Below, one piece after another: positions 1-5,700 of a stretch of DNA of 6,866 bases; position 1 is the first letter of the stretch, and each line of letters starts with the position of its first letter. The notes below the pieces were generated by a model. The model had not been told where the DNA came from, did no database searches, and saw only the letters and a list, made by a program, of their open reading frames with translations. The position numbers were made by a program, and so were the translations under genes. Source of the DNA: an uncultured Gemmatimonadota bacterium (GTDB lineage Bacteria > Gemmatimonadota > Gemmatimonadetes > Gemmatimonadales > GWC2-71-9); NCBI GenBank assembly GCA_913009915.1, contig CAJVYZ010000151.1, forward strand, positions 1 to 6,866, given 5' to 3'.

Positions 1-98
1 TACTTGTACTTGAGCGCGTTCTTAGTCTCACTTTGATGCTTTTTAATATTATTATTTTTTTCATTTTTATTAGTTTTATTTGTTTATTTTTTTTTTTT
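1..98. other. Non-genomic AT-rich/poly-T tail outside the adapter
   Basis: This stretch is about 20% GC overall, and only 3 of the 58 bases at 41-98 are G or C. It ends in a long T run directly against the adapter at 99. The rest of the contig is strongly GC-rich. Read on the minus strand, the order is insert, adapter, poly-A, then noisy sequence. That is what Illumina reads show when they run off the end of a short library molecule. I read it as artefact with no biological content. Confidence 0.9.
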
Positions 99-156
99 AA
101 TGATACGGCGACCACCGAGATCTACACTCTTTCCCTACACGACGCTCTTCCGATCT
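99..156 (+). other. Illumina P5 / TruSeq universal adapter (contamination)
   Basis: All 58 bases match the Illumina universal adapter as I know it, from AATGATACGGCGACCACCGA through the ACACTCTTTCCCTACACGAC core to the closing GCTCTTCCGATCT. Translation gives MIRRPPRSTLFPYTTLFRS, a peptide familiar from contaminated protein databases. The reverse strand gives the equally familiar SEERRVGKECRSRWSPYH. Genuine insert begins at 157. Any reading frame that starts in this segment has an artificial N-terminus. Confidence 0.99.
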
Positions 157-450
157 GTGGTGGATGGTGAGCGGCGGTCCGTCTCCTTGACGTTTCGGCC
201 GACCGGCCAGCCGGGTGTCTTTGCCGTCGATCAGAGTTGGCCCGAAACCGGAGCCTGGGTCCTGGCCATCTCGACCAGCGAGCGGGTGCACCTGTTGATC
301 GAAATGGGGGACGGCGGTGGGGTGACGCCGACGAGCTACTACGGGAAACCGGCCGCCGACCTGGCGCTCCGGTCCGTCAGGATCGTGACCGGCCAACTGC
401 CGGACGAGCAAATCAACCAGGCACTCACGGCCCTGGCGATGGACCAGTGA
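157..450 (+). CDS. C-terminal fragment of an unrecognised protein (5' end lost to adapter)
   Basis: The frame is already open at the first insert base and runs 97 codons to a TGA at 448-450. The true start lies off the contig, and the apparent upstream extension is adapter translation. The fragment has alternating hydrophobic strands, with a GQPGVFAVDQSWPETGAWVLAIS segment type pattern (G-x-Y/F followed by P-x-x-G-x-W-x-L). This resembles the last strands of an immunoglobulin-like beta-sandwich, as in YtkA/FixH-like or other secreted domains. A more helical tail follows (LPDEQINQALTALAMD), which could be a small C-terminal helix. No catalytic motif or membrane segment is visible. I do not recognise the family; the beta-sandwich reading is inference. 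The gene converges on the VOC gene that ends 48 nt further on. Confidence 0.7.
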   Translation: MVDGERRSVSLTFRPTGQPGVFAVDQSWPETGAWVLAISTSERVHLLIEMGDGGGVTPTSYYGKPAADLALRSVRIVTGQLPDEQINQALTALAMDQ

Positions 451-461
451 GTCGGTACAGT

Positions 462-473
462 CCCGCGCGCGGG
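462..473. terminator. GC palindrome between convergent genes, possible bidirectional terminator
   Basis: CCCGCG directly followed by CGCGGG forms a perfect 12-nt palindrome. It lies in the 48-nt gap between the stop of the partial (+) gene and the stop of the (-) VOC gene. The location suits a shared transcription stop, but there is no T run on either strand and the arms leave no free loop. It is only a weak terminator candidate. Confidence 0.25.
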
Positions 474-498
474 GTGATCCCTCGCACGCGGGGCCAGC

Positions 499-927
499 TT
501 ACACCGCGTGGTTTTCCGGCAATCCCCAGATGGTCGGTGAAGCCAGCTCCAGGCTGTTACCGGCAGGATCACGGAAGTAGACCGAACGGCCGCCCCGGGG
601 CCACCGAACCTCGGCTTCGATGGCCACTCCCCGCTCGATCAGGCGACCCTTCCAGGCCGCCAATTCCAGCTCGGCCACCGCGAAGGCGACGTGTCCCGGA
701 CCGTCGGCCCCGTGAAGCGGTATCGCCGTCCCGTCGACGCTTGTGGTCGCTCCTGCGGTCGCCTCCGGGGCGAACACCAGCAGCACGCCTCCACCACAGC
801 GGAAGAACACATGCCGCCCGGAATGCCGGCCGCACACGTCCAAGCCTAGCACCCCATGATAGAACCGTTCGGCGGCGTCGAGATCGTCGACGTAGAGACT
901 CGTCTCCAGAACTCGAAGGCCGCTCAT
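499..927 (-). CDS. VOC superfamily (glyoxalase/bleomycin-resistance fold) protein
   Basis: The 142-residue product has the length of a single two-module VOC protein. The first half has LYVDDLDAAERFYHGVLGLDV (residues 11-31), the standard beta-alpha opening of the fold. The second half has GPGHVAFAV (76-84) and YFRDPAGNSLEL (117-128). Family members bind a divalent metal through residues at set positions. Here the second-module ligands look intact, with His79 and Glu127. The usual first-module His is replaced by Glu8 in LETSLYV. The other first-module position falls in hydrophobic VLLVF, so metal binding may be partial or altered. Substrate cannot be told: glyoxalase, dioxygenase, thiol transferase and binding proteins share the fold. 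The gene begins 10 nt after the peroxiredoxin stop with no clear Shine-Dalgarno, so it is probably translated from the same mRNA. That context hints at reactive-metabolite detoxification. Confidence 0.9.
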   Translation of the reverse strand: MSGLRVLETSLYVDDLDAAERFYHGVLGLDVCGRHSGRHVFFRCGGGVLLVFAPEATAGATTSVDGTAIPLHGADGPGHVAFAVAELELAAWKGRLIERGVAIEAEVRWPRGGRSVYFRDPAGNSLELASPTIWGLPENHAV

Positions 928-937
928 CGGCTAGCGG

Positions 938-1567
938 CTAATTGGGTGCCGGCGTGTAGCGCAGGTACGGCTTGATCCGGCGGACCTCCGGGAAGCGCTC
1001 GGCGGCTTCTTCGTCCGACACCGCCGGCACTATGATGCAATCCTCACCGGGTCGCCAGTTCACCGGGGTTGCCAGCTTGTGGTCGGCGGTCAGTTGCAGG
1101 GAATCGATTACCCGCAGGATCTCGTCGAAGTTTCTTCCCGTCGACGCAGGATAGGTGAGCGTCAGCTTGATCTTCTTGTCGGGACCTACGACGAACACCG
1201 AACGCACCGTAGCCTTGTCGTCAGCACCCGGGTGGATCATGTCGTACAGTTCGGCGACGATCTGATCCGGATCGGCGATCACCGGAAAATTCACTGTGGT
1301 GTTCTGAGTCTCGTTGATGTCCTTGATCCACTCGTAATGCGAATCCAGCGGATCGACGCTCACCGCCAGGACTTTGACCCCTCGATCGGCGAAGGCCTTC
1401 TTCAGCTTGGCAACCTCCCCCAGCTCGGTAGTGCACACCGGGGTGAAATCGGCCGGGTGAGAAAACAGTACCCCCCACCCATCGCCCAGCCATTGGTGAA
1501 ACGATACCGGGCCTTCGGTGGTGTCGGCGTTGAAGTCAGGCGCCAGATCCCCCAGTCGGAGCGACAT
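938..1567 (-). CDS. 1-Cys peroxiredoxin, Prdx6/AhpC-TSA family
   Basis: This cytoplasmic thiol peroxidase reduces H2O2 or organic hydroperoxides through a peroxidatic cysteine. The 209-residue product carries HPADFTPVCTTEL at 37-49, with the peroxidatic Cys45, Thr42 and Pro43. It also has the conserved Arg122 (VRSVFVV) of the active site. The C-terminal part, TPVNWRPGEDCIIVPAVSDEEA (167-188) and KPYLRYTP, is the extended tail typical of the Prdx6 subfamily and absent from short AhpC or BCP types. A second cysteine, Cys177, lies in that tail; Prdx6-type enzymes are usually 1-Cys, so its role is open. I chose the ATG at 1565-1567, not an in-frame start 24 nt upstream, because AAAGGAGGTT lies just 5' of it with GGAGG five bases from the ATG. 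The VOC gene follows 10 nt downstream, likely as an operon. Confidence 0.96.
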   Translation of the reverse strand: MSLRLGDLAPDFNADTTEGPVSFHQWLGDGWGVLFSHPADFTPVCTTELGEVAKLKKAFADRGVKVLAVSVDPLDSHYEWIKDINETQNTTVNFPVIADPDQIVAELYDMIHPGADDKATVRSVFVVGPDKKIKLTLTYPASTGRNFDEILRVIDSLQLTADHKLATPVNWRPGEDCIIVPAVSDEEAAERFPEVRRIKPYLRYTPAPN

Positions 1568-1570
1568 GCT

Positions 1571-1580
1571 AACCTCCTTT
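1571..1580 (-). promoter_or_regulatory. Strong Shine-Dalgarno of the peroxiredoxin gene
   Basis: The minus strand reads AAAGGAGGTT, a near-perfect complement to the 16S rRNA tail, five bases before the ATG at 1567. It decides the start: the upstream in-frame alternative at 1591 would place this site inside the coding region. It is the best ribosome binding site in the window, which suggests the peroxiredoxin is highly expressed. Confidence 0.9.
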
Positions 1581-1617
1581 GTACGAAGCACTTGGCAAGC
1601 CGAGCCCGTAAACCTGA

Positions 1618-1647
1618 TTGACGGATCGCACCGTCGGCGGATATGTT
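1618..1647 (+). promoter_or_regulatory. Candidate sigma70-type promoter for the beta-propeller gene
   Basis: TTGACG at 1618-1623 (5 of 6 to TTGACA) and TATGTT at 1642-1647 (4 of 6 to TATAAT) are separated by 18 nt. They lie in the 201-nt divergent region between the peroxiredoxin and propeller genes. Transcription would begin near 1654, giving a leader of roughly 115 nt. The call rests on consensus matching only. Confidence 0.45.
1620..1635. repeat. Short inverted repeat inside the candidate promoter spacer
   Basis: GACGG (1620-1624) and CCGTC (1631-1635) are perfect 5-bp inverted arms around ATCGCA. The repeat begins in the proposed -35 box and fills the spacer, where an operator for a repressor would act. 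Five-bp arms arise easily by chance in GC-rich DNA. Confidence 0.3.
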
Positions 1648-1768
1648 CGACCCGGTACCCTCTCGAGACGGCTCGGCGGGGAGATGGCTAGCGGGAAACA
1701 CCGGCGGGCAGTAACCGTTCCGGAGCAAACCTATCCCTATTTCGCGCCGCGGGAAGAGCAAACTATTC

Positions 1769-2761
1769 ATGAAACCAGGCACCCTGGCCATCGCCCTGAC
1801 GCTGGGAGTGATGCTACCGCTACCGCCCACCGGACAGACGGCGGGCGTGGCTATCACCGAGTGGCTCGTTCCCTGGCCCGACTCACGGCCGCGGGACCCG
1901 TCCGTCGCCCCAGATGGTACCGTCTGGTTCGTGGGACAGCGGGCAGACTATGCCGCCCGGTTCGACCCGGACACCGAGACGTTCACCCGGTTCGACCTGC
2001 CACCCGGAACCGGCCCGCACAATCTCATCGTCGACGGAGACGGCATGGTGTGGTACGCCGGCAACCGGGCGGCCCACATCGGGAAGCTGGATCCTGCGTC
2101 CGGGATCATCGTCGAGTATCCCATGCCCGATCCCGCGGCCGGGGATCCCCACACCCTGGTATTCGACGGCCGGGGACACATCTGGTTCACCGTGCAGCAG
2201 GGGAATTTCCTTGGCAGGTTGACCATGGCCACCGGTGACATTGAGCTGGTGCCGGTACCAACGCCCCACGCACGACCGTACGGAATCGTGGTCGATGACG
2301 ACGGCCGTCCCTGGGCAACGCTGTTCGGCAGCAACATGATCGCCACCGTCGACCAGACCACCATGACCCTCAGCCAGATCGAGACCCCGAACGCAGATTC
2401 CCGCATCAGGCGAATCGTTTTGACCTCAGACGGGGCCGTGTGGTACGTGGACTATCAGCAGGGAGCGCTGGGGCGCTACGATCCCACGACAGGTGATATC
2501 AGGGAATGGCCGGCACCTAGTGCCGCCGGGAGCAGGCCGTACGGCATGGCCGTCGACGACCGGGATCGTATCTGGTTCGTGGAAACGGGCCCCTCGCCCA
2601 ACCTGTTCGTCGGATTCGACACTGTCTCGGAAACGTTCGTGGCCCAGAGTGCCATACCCAGTGGCGGCGGGTCGGTGCGGCACATGGTGTACCACCAGGC
2701 CACCCAATCCGTGTGGTTCGGCACGGACAGCAACATGCTGGGACGGGCCTCGCTTCCATGA
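1769..2761 (+). CDS. Exported seven-bladed beta-propeller, virginiamycin B lyase-like (Vgb) family
   Basis: The 330-residue product opens with a likely signal peptide: Lys2, a hydrophobic stretch at 5-19, and small residues near QTAG (23-26). It should act outside the cytoplasmic membrane. A repeated motif of the form DG-x-V/I-W-F/Y recurs seven times: near 49 (DGTVWFVG), 91 (DGMVWYAG), 135 (RGHIWFTV), 178 (DGRPWATL), 221 (DGAVWYVD), 265 (RDRIWFVE) and 312 (TQSVWFGT). Spacing is 42-47 residues, one blade each. ITEW at 29-32, just after the signal, is also typical of this family. True Vgb linearises streptogramin B antibiotics and is cytoplasmic. Most family members in genomes have no known substrate, and I cannot place Vgb's catalytic His/Glu set here. 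The name marks fold and family, not antibiotic resistance. A weak GGGAAGAG lies ten bases before the ATG. The stop overlaps the start of the next small frame. Confidence 0.88.
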   Translation: MKPGTLAIALTLGVMLPLPPTGQTAGVAITEWLVPWPDSRPRDPSVAPDGTVWFVGQRADYAARFDPDTETFTRFDLPPGTGPHNLIVDGDGMVWYAGNRAAHIGKLDPASGIIVEYPMPDPAAGDPHTLVFDGRGHIWFTVQQGNFLGRLTMATGDIELVPVPTPHARPYGIVVDDDGRPWATLFGSNMIATVDQTTMTLSQIETPNADSRIRRIVLTSDGAVWYVDYQQGALGRYDPTTGDIREWPAPSAAGSRPYGMAVDDRDRIWFVETGPSPNLFVGFDTVSETFVAQSAIPSGGGSVRHMVYHQATQSVWFGTDSNMLGRASLP

Positions 2762-2982
2762 GATCCCCCCTTCTCCCGAGCCGGAGCAAACCCGGCCAGC
2801 ACCGGGCGTCCGGGCAGCCGACGCGTATCGTGCTCATGGAGAGCATCAGCGAGCGCGAGCGCCCGGTGCGGCACAGGAAGGAACAGGTCACGGCGCTGCG
2901 AACCATCGTGCGTGCGGCGATCTGGGTGGCTGTCCTGCTGGCGATGTTTGGTGTCTTGGCCTGGCGTATGATGGCGCGCTAA
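2758..2982 (+). CDS. Possible small single-span membrane protein, unrecognised
   Basis: A frame of 74 codons starts at an ATG overlapping the propeller's TGA (ATGA, 2758-2761), the classic layout for translational coupling. The N-terminal half is Arg/Pro/Ser-rich and low in hydrophobics. The C-terminal half contains one convincing membrane segment, RAAIWVAVLLAMFGVLAW, followed by Arg/Met residues and the stop. This would be a tail-anchored or single-pass protein. A later in-frame ATG at 2836 would give a 48-residue version (MESISERERPVRHRKEQV...) that looks more protein-like; neither start has a clear Shine-Dalgarno. No family is recognised. The hydrophobic segment and the junction with the preceding gene support it, but a frame this short could be chance. 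If real, it may sit in the membrane near the exported propeller. Confidence 0.45.
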   Translation: MRSPLLPSRSKPGQHRASGQPTRIVLMESISERERPVRHRKEQVTALRTIVRAAIWVAVLLAMFGVLAWRMMAR

Positions 2983-3205
2983 CGGTATTGGCTGTGACGG
3001 CTATCTTGGTCAGTATGTAGCCGCCTCCGACCACCTGCATCACCAGTCGATCACGGCTAGAGCCGCAACTCGGCGAACTGTCACTGAAGCGACCTACCGG
3101 CCTCCTCCACCCACCACATGCCGCACTTCGCACTCCCTCCTTCCGGCATCCCACGCCTTACGCCCACGCCCACGCGCTAAGCCCTTCACAGCTAAGTCCC
3201 ACCGG
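2983..3205. other. Intergenic region between convergent genes, no gene seen
   Basis: This 223-nt gap lies between the small (+) frame and the stop of the (-) transporter. I see no tRNA, no good hairpin with a T run and no credible coding frame. From about 3090 the plus strand is pyrimidine-rich. CCCACGC occurs three times (3150-3156, 3163-3169, 3169-3175). CGGCT/AGCCG near 3054-3065 leaves too small a loop for a terminator. Confidence 0.6.
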
Positions 3206-4165
3206 TCAGTCCCCTACCCCTTCGGCCTGGAACTCACCTGTTATCGCCGGCTCGGGTACCTGCGCCGCGGTCCGCCGCGACGGACGGAGCAACGGGACCA
3301 ATCCCGCCACGATTGCGCCGGCGCCGAACAGCACCGGCCAAGTGAGCTGCTCGCCGAGCACCAGCCATCCCAGCACGATGGCCACCAGTGGGTGCACCAA
3401 CATCATCGAGTTGACCCGGGTCACTTGCATGCGCCGAAGGAGATAGTACAGGGCGACAAACCCCACGGCGGTCCCCAAGACCGAGAGATAACCGACCGCC
3501 AGCACGGCACGGAGCGACCACGCCTGGTCCGCCAGGGGACCTTCGATCGAGGCCCCGATACCGAGTAGCAGGGATCCTCCCACGGCAGTCTGTACGGCCG
3601 CCAGCAGGACCGGGTCGACTCGATGTCCCCTGGCTCGCACAACCACTTGGGCATGGGCCATGGCGACCGCGCCAACGAGAAACCCGAGGATGGCCCACAT
3701 CGCCATGGGGCTGCCGCCGCCGAGTTGGTCACTGAAGATGAGCGCCACGCCAAGGGTCCCCAGAACCACGCCGCCAACCTTGCGGAAGGACATGGGCTCG
3801 TCGGGCAGTACCGCGTGGGCGATCAAAATCGTGAGGAGCGGGATGGTCGAAAACAGCACGGCTGCCAGCCCCGAAGCCACGTACTGCATGCCCCAAAACT
3901 GGAAGGCATAGGTGACCCCTATGGCCGAGATGCCGGTGCCTATCATCATGGCCCAATCCGATGCCGCGGTGGGCAGGCTGACACGGCGCACCGTGGCAAC
4001 CACGATCAACACCGCCGCCGCAAGCAGGAACCTGACGCCGGCGAAGGTGAAGGGCGGCAGGTCCTGAAGCCCGACCCGCACGACCAGCCACGTGGTACCC
4101 CACAGGAACGCGAGGAACAGCCATACGAGCCCTGGAACGGTCAAACGAGCAATAATTGTACGCAT
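3206..4165 (-). CDS. EamA/DMT-superfamily transporter
   Basis: The 319-residue product is an integral inner-membrane protein of the drug/metabolite transporter superfamily. Its length and about ten hydrophobic segments match the two-times-five-helix EamA architecture. Visible hallmarks are WGTTWLVVRVGL in helix 1, PPFTFAGVRFLLAA at the start of helix 2, and YVASGLAAVLFSTIPLLTILIAH in the first repeat. LGTAVGFVALYYLLRRM and VHPLVAIVLGWLVLGEQLTW lie in the second repeat. Family members usually export amino acids, metabolites or drugs. Substrate cannot be read here. I chose the ATG at 4163-4165 over a TTG fifteen bases upstream, because GGGG lies seven bases before the ATG and MRTIIARLTVPG is a more usual N-terminus. 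It is divergent from a MocR regulator with 111 nt between starts, an arrangement that often means the regulator controls the transporter. A palindrome covers the start codon. Confidence 0.95.
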   Translation of the reverse strand: MRTIIARLTVPGLVWLFLAFLWGTTWLVVRVGLQDLPPFTFAGVRFLLAAAVLIVVATVRRVSLPTAASDWAMMIGTGISAIGVTYAFQFWGMQYVASGLAAVLFSTIPLLTILIAHAVLPDEPMSFRKVGGVVLGTLGVALIFSDQLGGGSPMAMWAILGFLVGAVAMAHAQVVVRARGHRVDPVLLAAVQTAVGGSLLLGIGASIEGPLADQAWSLRAVLAVGYLSVLGTAVGFVALYYLLRRMQVTRVNSMMLVHPLVAIVLGWLVLGEQLTWPVLFGAGAIVAGLVPLLRPSRRTAAQVPEPAITGEFQAEGVGD

Positions 4166-4172
4166 ACAATTA
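4153..4172. promoter_or_regulatory. Perfect 8-bp inverted repeat over the transporter start, candidate MocR operator
   Basis: TAATTGTA (4153-4160) and TACAATTA (4165-4172) are perfect inverted arms around CGCA. The right arm includes a base of the transporter's ATG (4163-4165). Each arm contains an ATTGTA half-site resembling others in the same intergenic region. A dimeric regulator bound here would sit across the translation start. Eight matched bp of AT-rich sequence in GC-rich surroundings is unlikely to be random, but binding is inferred. Confidence 0.55.
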
Positions 4173-4200
4173 CCCCACAAAACGCCATTTGCTACTAGGT

Positions 4201-4232
4201 ATTACAACGCAATTACCCTGCGTTGGTTTCAA
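4201..4232 (-). promoter_or_regulatory. Candidate transporter promoter with a long 20-nt spacer
   Basis: On the minus strand TTGAAA (4232-4227) is followed after 20 nt by TGTAAT (4206-4201), which is 5 of 6 to TATAAT. Transcription would begin near 4194, about 30 nt before the ATG. A 20-nt spacer exceeds the 17-nt optimum, which usually means weak unassisted activity and reliance on an activator that distorts the DNA. Confidence 0.35.
4205..4225. repeat. Perfect 7-bp inverted repeat in the divergent promoter region
   Basis: CAACGCA (4205-4211) and TGCGTTG (4219-4225) are perfect inverted arms around ATTACCC. The repeat almost exactly fills the spacer of the candidate transporter promoter. 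Its left side also carries a minus-strand ATTGCGT half-site (4207-4213). It is a candidate second operator. Confidence 0.5.
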
Positions 4233-4235
4233 GAA

Positions 4236-4274
4236 TACTATTGCATTATCTCCAGTCAAGTGCTACCATTGCAT
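4236..4274 (+). repeat. Direct repeat TACYATTGCAT upstream of the MocR gene
   Basis: TACTATTGCAT (4236-4246) and TACCATTGCAT (4264-4274) match at 10 of 11 positions, 28 nt apart start to start. MocR-type regulators such as GabR are known to bind direct repeats near their own and divergent promoters. This is a natural candidate for an autoregulatory site; the binding itself is inference. Confidence 0.5.
4241..4269 (+). promoter_or_regulatory. Candidate promoter giving a leaderless MocR transcript
   Basis: TTGCAT (4241-4246) and TACCAT (4264-4269; T, A, A, T of TATAAT kept) are 17 nt apart. Both elements lie inside the two direct-repeat copies. Start of transcription about seven bases after the -10 would be at or next to A4277, the first base of the ATG. 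No Shine-Dalgarno precedes that ATG. Together these suggest a leaderless mRNA, but the -35 match is weak. Confidence 0.35.
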
Positions 4275-4276
4275 GC

Positions 4277-5647
4277 ATGACAATATGGACGCCTGACATC
4301 GAGCACCGCGACGGACCGCTCTATCGGGCCATCGCCGACGCCATCGCCACCGACTTGGCAGGAGGCCAACTCACGGCCGGCGAGCGACTGCCCACCCAGC
4401 GAGTCCTGGCGGACCAACTGGACGTGGCCCTCACCACCGTCACCAGGGGATACGCCGAGGCCGAGCGGAGGGGATTGGTGAGCGGCGAAGTGGGCCGCGG
4501 CACCTTCGTCAGGGGCGGGCCACCGGGAGCAGCGATCCGCCCCGATCCCGATGCCCCCCTCGACCTGACCCAGAATCACTTGGGCCCCTGGTCGCACGCA
4601 CAGGAGTTGGCGGACGGGATCGTCCACATGGCCACCCGACTCCCCGGCGCCGGTGTCATCGACTACCAGCCGTTGGGAGGCACCGAGCGCCAGCGAGCGG
4701 CAGGCGCCTTGTGGATGGACCGCGCCGGCCTGGCCGCCAAATCGGACGACGTCCTGGTCACCAACGGTGCCCAGCACAGCATGGCCATCACCTTCGCCAC
4801 CATCACCAATCCCGGTGACACGGTCTTCACCGGCAAGCTGACCTACAGTGGCATGAAGTCGCTGGCCCATCTCCTCCGGCTCAAGCTCAAGGGGCTGCCG
4901 ATGGACCGGGAGGGGATAGAGCCGGAGGCGTTCGAGCGGGCGTGCCGGGCGGGGCCGGCCAAGGCGCTGTACTGCATGCCGACGTTGCACAACCCGACCG
5001 GAGTGGTAATGCCCGCGTCCCGTCGGCGGCATATCGCAGCCATTGCCGCCGAGTACGGCGTGCCGATCGTGGAGGACGACAGCTACGGGTTTCTCTTGCC
5101 GGACGAAACGCCGTTGTCGGCCTACGCCAACGATGCCTACTACCTGGCTGGGACGTCCAAGAGCCTGGCGCCGGGATTGCGCATCGGTTTCCTGTTGCCG
5201 CCGGCGTCGATGGTTGATCGCCTCAAGGCCGCCATCAGCAGCACCACGTTCAGCATCCCTACCCTGATGGGTGACGTGGTCGCCGAGTGGATCTTCGACG
5301 GGACGGCCGACCGGGTCATGGCGTGGAAGCGGAGTGAAGTCGCCGAACGGCAGCAGTTGGCGCAGTCACTGCTGGGGCAGTACGACGACGTGAGCCACCC
5401 GATGAGCCAACAGGTGTGGCTGACGCTACCGGAACCCTGGTGTACGTCGGAGTTCGTGAATCAAGCGGCCATGCGCGGGGTGTTGGTGTCGCCGGCGGAA
5501 GACTTCATCGCCGGGCGGGCCTCACCGCCGCACGCCGTGCGCGTGTGTCTGGGACCGATCGCCGACCGAGGGCGGCTGGAAGAGGGTTTGCAAGTACTGG
5601 CCGACATCCTGAGCCAACCGCCCGAACCCTGCCGGGTCGTGGTGTAG
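4277..5647 (+). CDS. MocR-type regulator: GntR winged helix fused to PLP aminotransferase-like domain
   Basis: The 456-residue product has the MocR subfamily layout. Residues about 10-80 form a GntR winged helix (GPLYRAIADAIATDL, GERLPTQRVLADQL, TVTRGYAEAERRGLV, GRGTFV). After a linker comes a fold-type I aminotransferase domain. PLP-site residues are in place: NGAQHSM (163-169), NPTG (239-242), EDDSYGF (266-272) with Asp and Tyr for the cofactor, the Schiff-base lysine Lys295 in GTSKSLAPGLRIGF, and Arg422 in HAVRVCLG for a carboxylate. Such proteins usually sense PLP or an amino-acid adduct and do not transaminate. I chose the ATG at 4277; an upstream TTG (4223) would add 18 residues crossing the repeat-rich region. 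No Shine-Dalgarno is seen. It diverges from the EamA transporter, its likely target. The ligand cannot be named; GABA, taurine, vitamin B6 and others are known for the family. Confidence 0.95.
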   Translation: MTIWTPDIEHRDGPLYRAIADAIATDLAGGQLTAGERLPTQRVLADQLDVALTTVTRGYAEAERRGLVSGEVGRGTFVRGGPPGAAIRPDPDAPLDLTQNHLGPWSHAQELADGIVHMATRLPGAGVIDYQPLGGTERQRAAGALWMDRAGLAAKSDDVLVTNGAQHSMAITFATITNPGDTVFTGKLTYSGMKSLAHLLRLKLKGLPMDREGIEPEAFERACRAGPAKALYCMPTLHNPTGVVMPASRRRHIAAIAAEYGVPIVEDDSYGFLLPDETPLSAYANDAYYLAGTSKSLAPGLRIGFLLPPASMVDRLKAAISSTTFSIPTLMGDVVAEWIFDGTADRVMAWKRSEVAERQQLAQSLLGQYDDVSHPMSQQVWLTLPEPWCTSEFVNQAAMRGVLVSPAEDFIAGRASPPHAVRVCLGPIADRGRLEEGLQVLADILSQPPEPCRVVV

Positions 5648-5685
5648 GCAGACGTTGGCGGTTGGTCAACAAGCGGAAATCGTTC

Positions 5686-5700
5686 CGGGGAGGAGCCCCG
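5686..5700 (+). terminator. GC hairpin after the MocR gene, weak terminator candidate
   Basis: CGGGG (5686-5690) and CCCCG (5696-5700) form a perfect 5-bp stem around AGGAG, 39 nt after the MocR stop. No T run follows, so it does not meet the usual intrinsic-terminator pattern. The position is reasonable, the strength is not. Confidence 0.3.

Noticed and set aside
1..98. AT-rich segment as a foreign island or origin-like element
   Set aside because: It lies outside a library adapter and is best explained as sequencing run-off.
100..156. Apparent N-terminus of a protein fused to the partial gene at 157-450
   Set aside because: It is a translation of the Illumina adapter, not a natural domain.
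1769..2761. Calling the propeller a streptogramin B resistance gene
   Set aside because: Fold and repeats match the family, but it has a signal peptide, Vgb's catalytic residues could not be placed, and there is no resistance context. The family name is used only for fold.
3150..3175. Three copies of CCCACGC as a possible repeat array
   Set aside because: Only seven bases each, unevenly spaced and two touching; probably low-complexity GC-rich drift. Not a CRISPR or iteron array.
4223..4276. Upstream TTG start for the MocR protein
   Set aside because: It would translate through the candidate promoter and direct repeats and adds 18 residues before the usual GntR N-terminus; the ATG at 4277 fits the family better.
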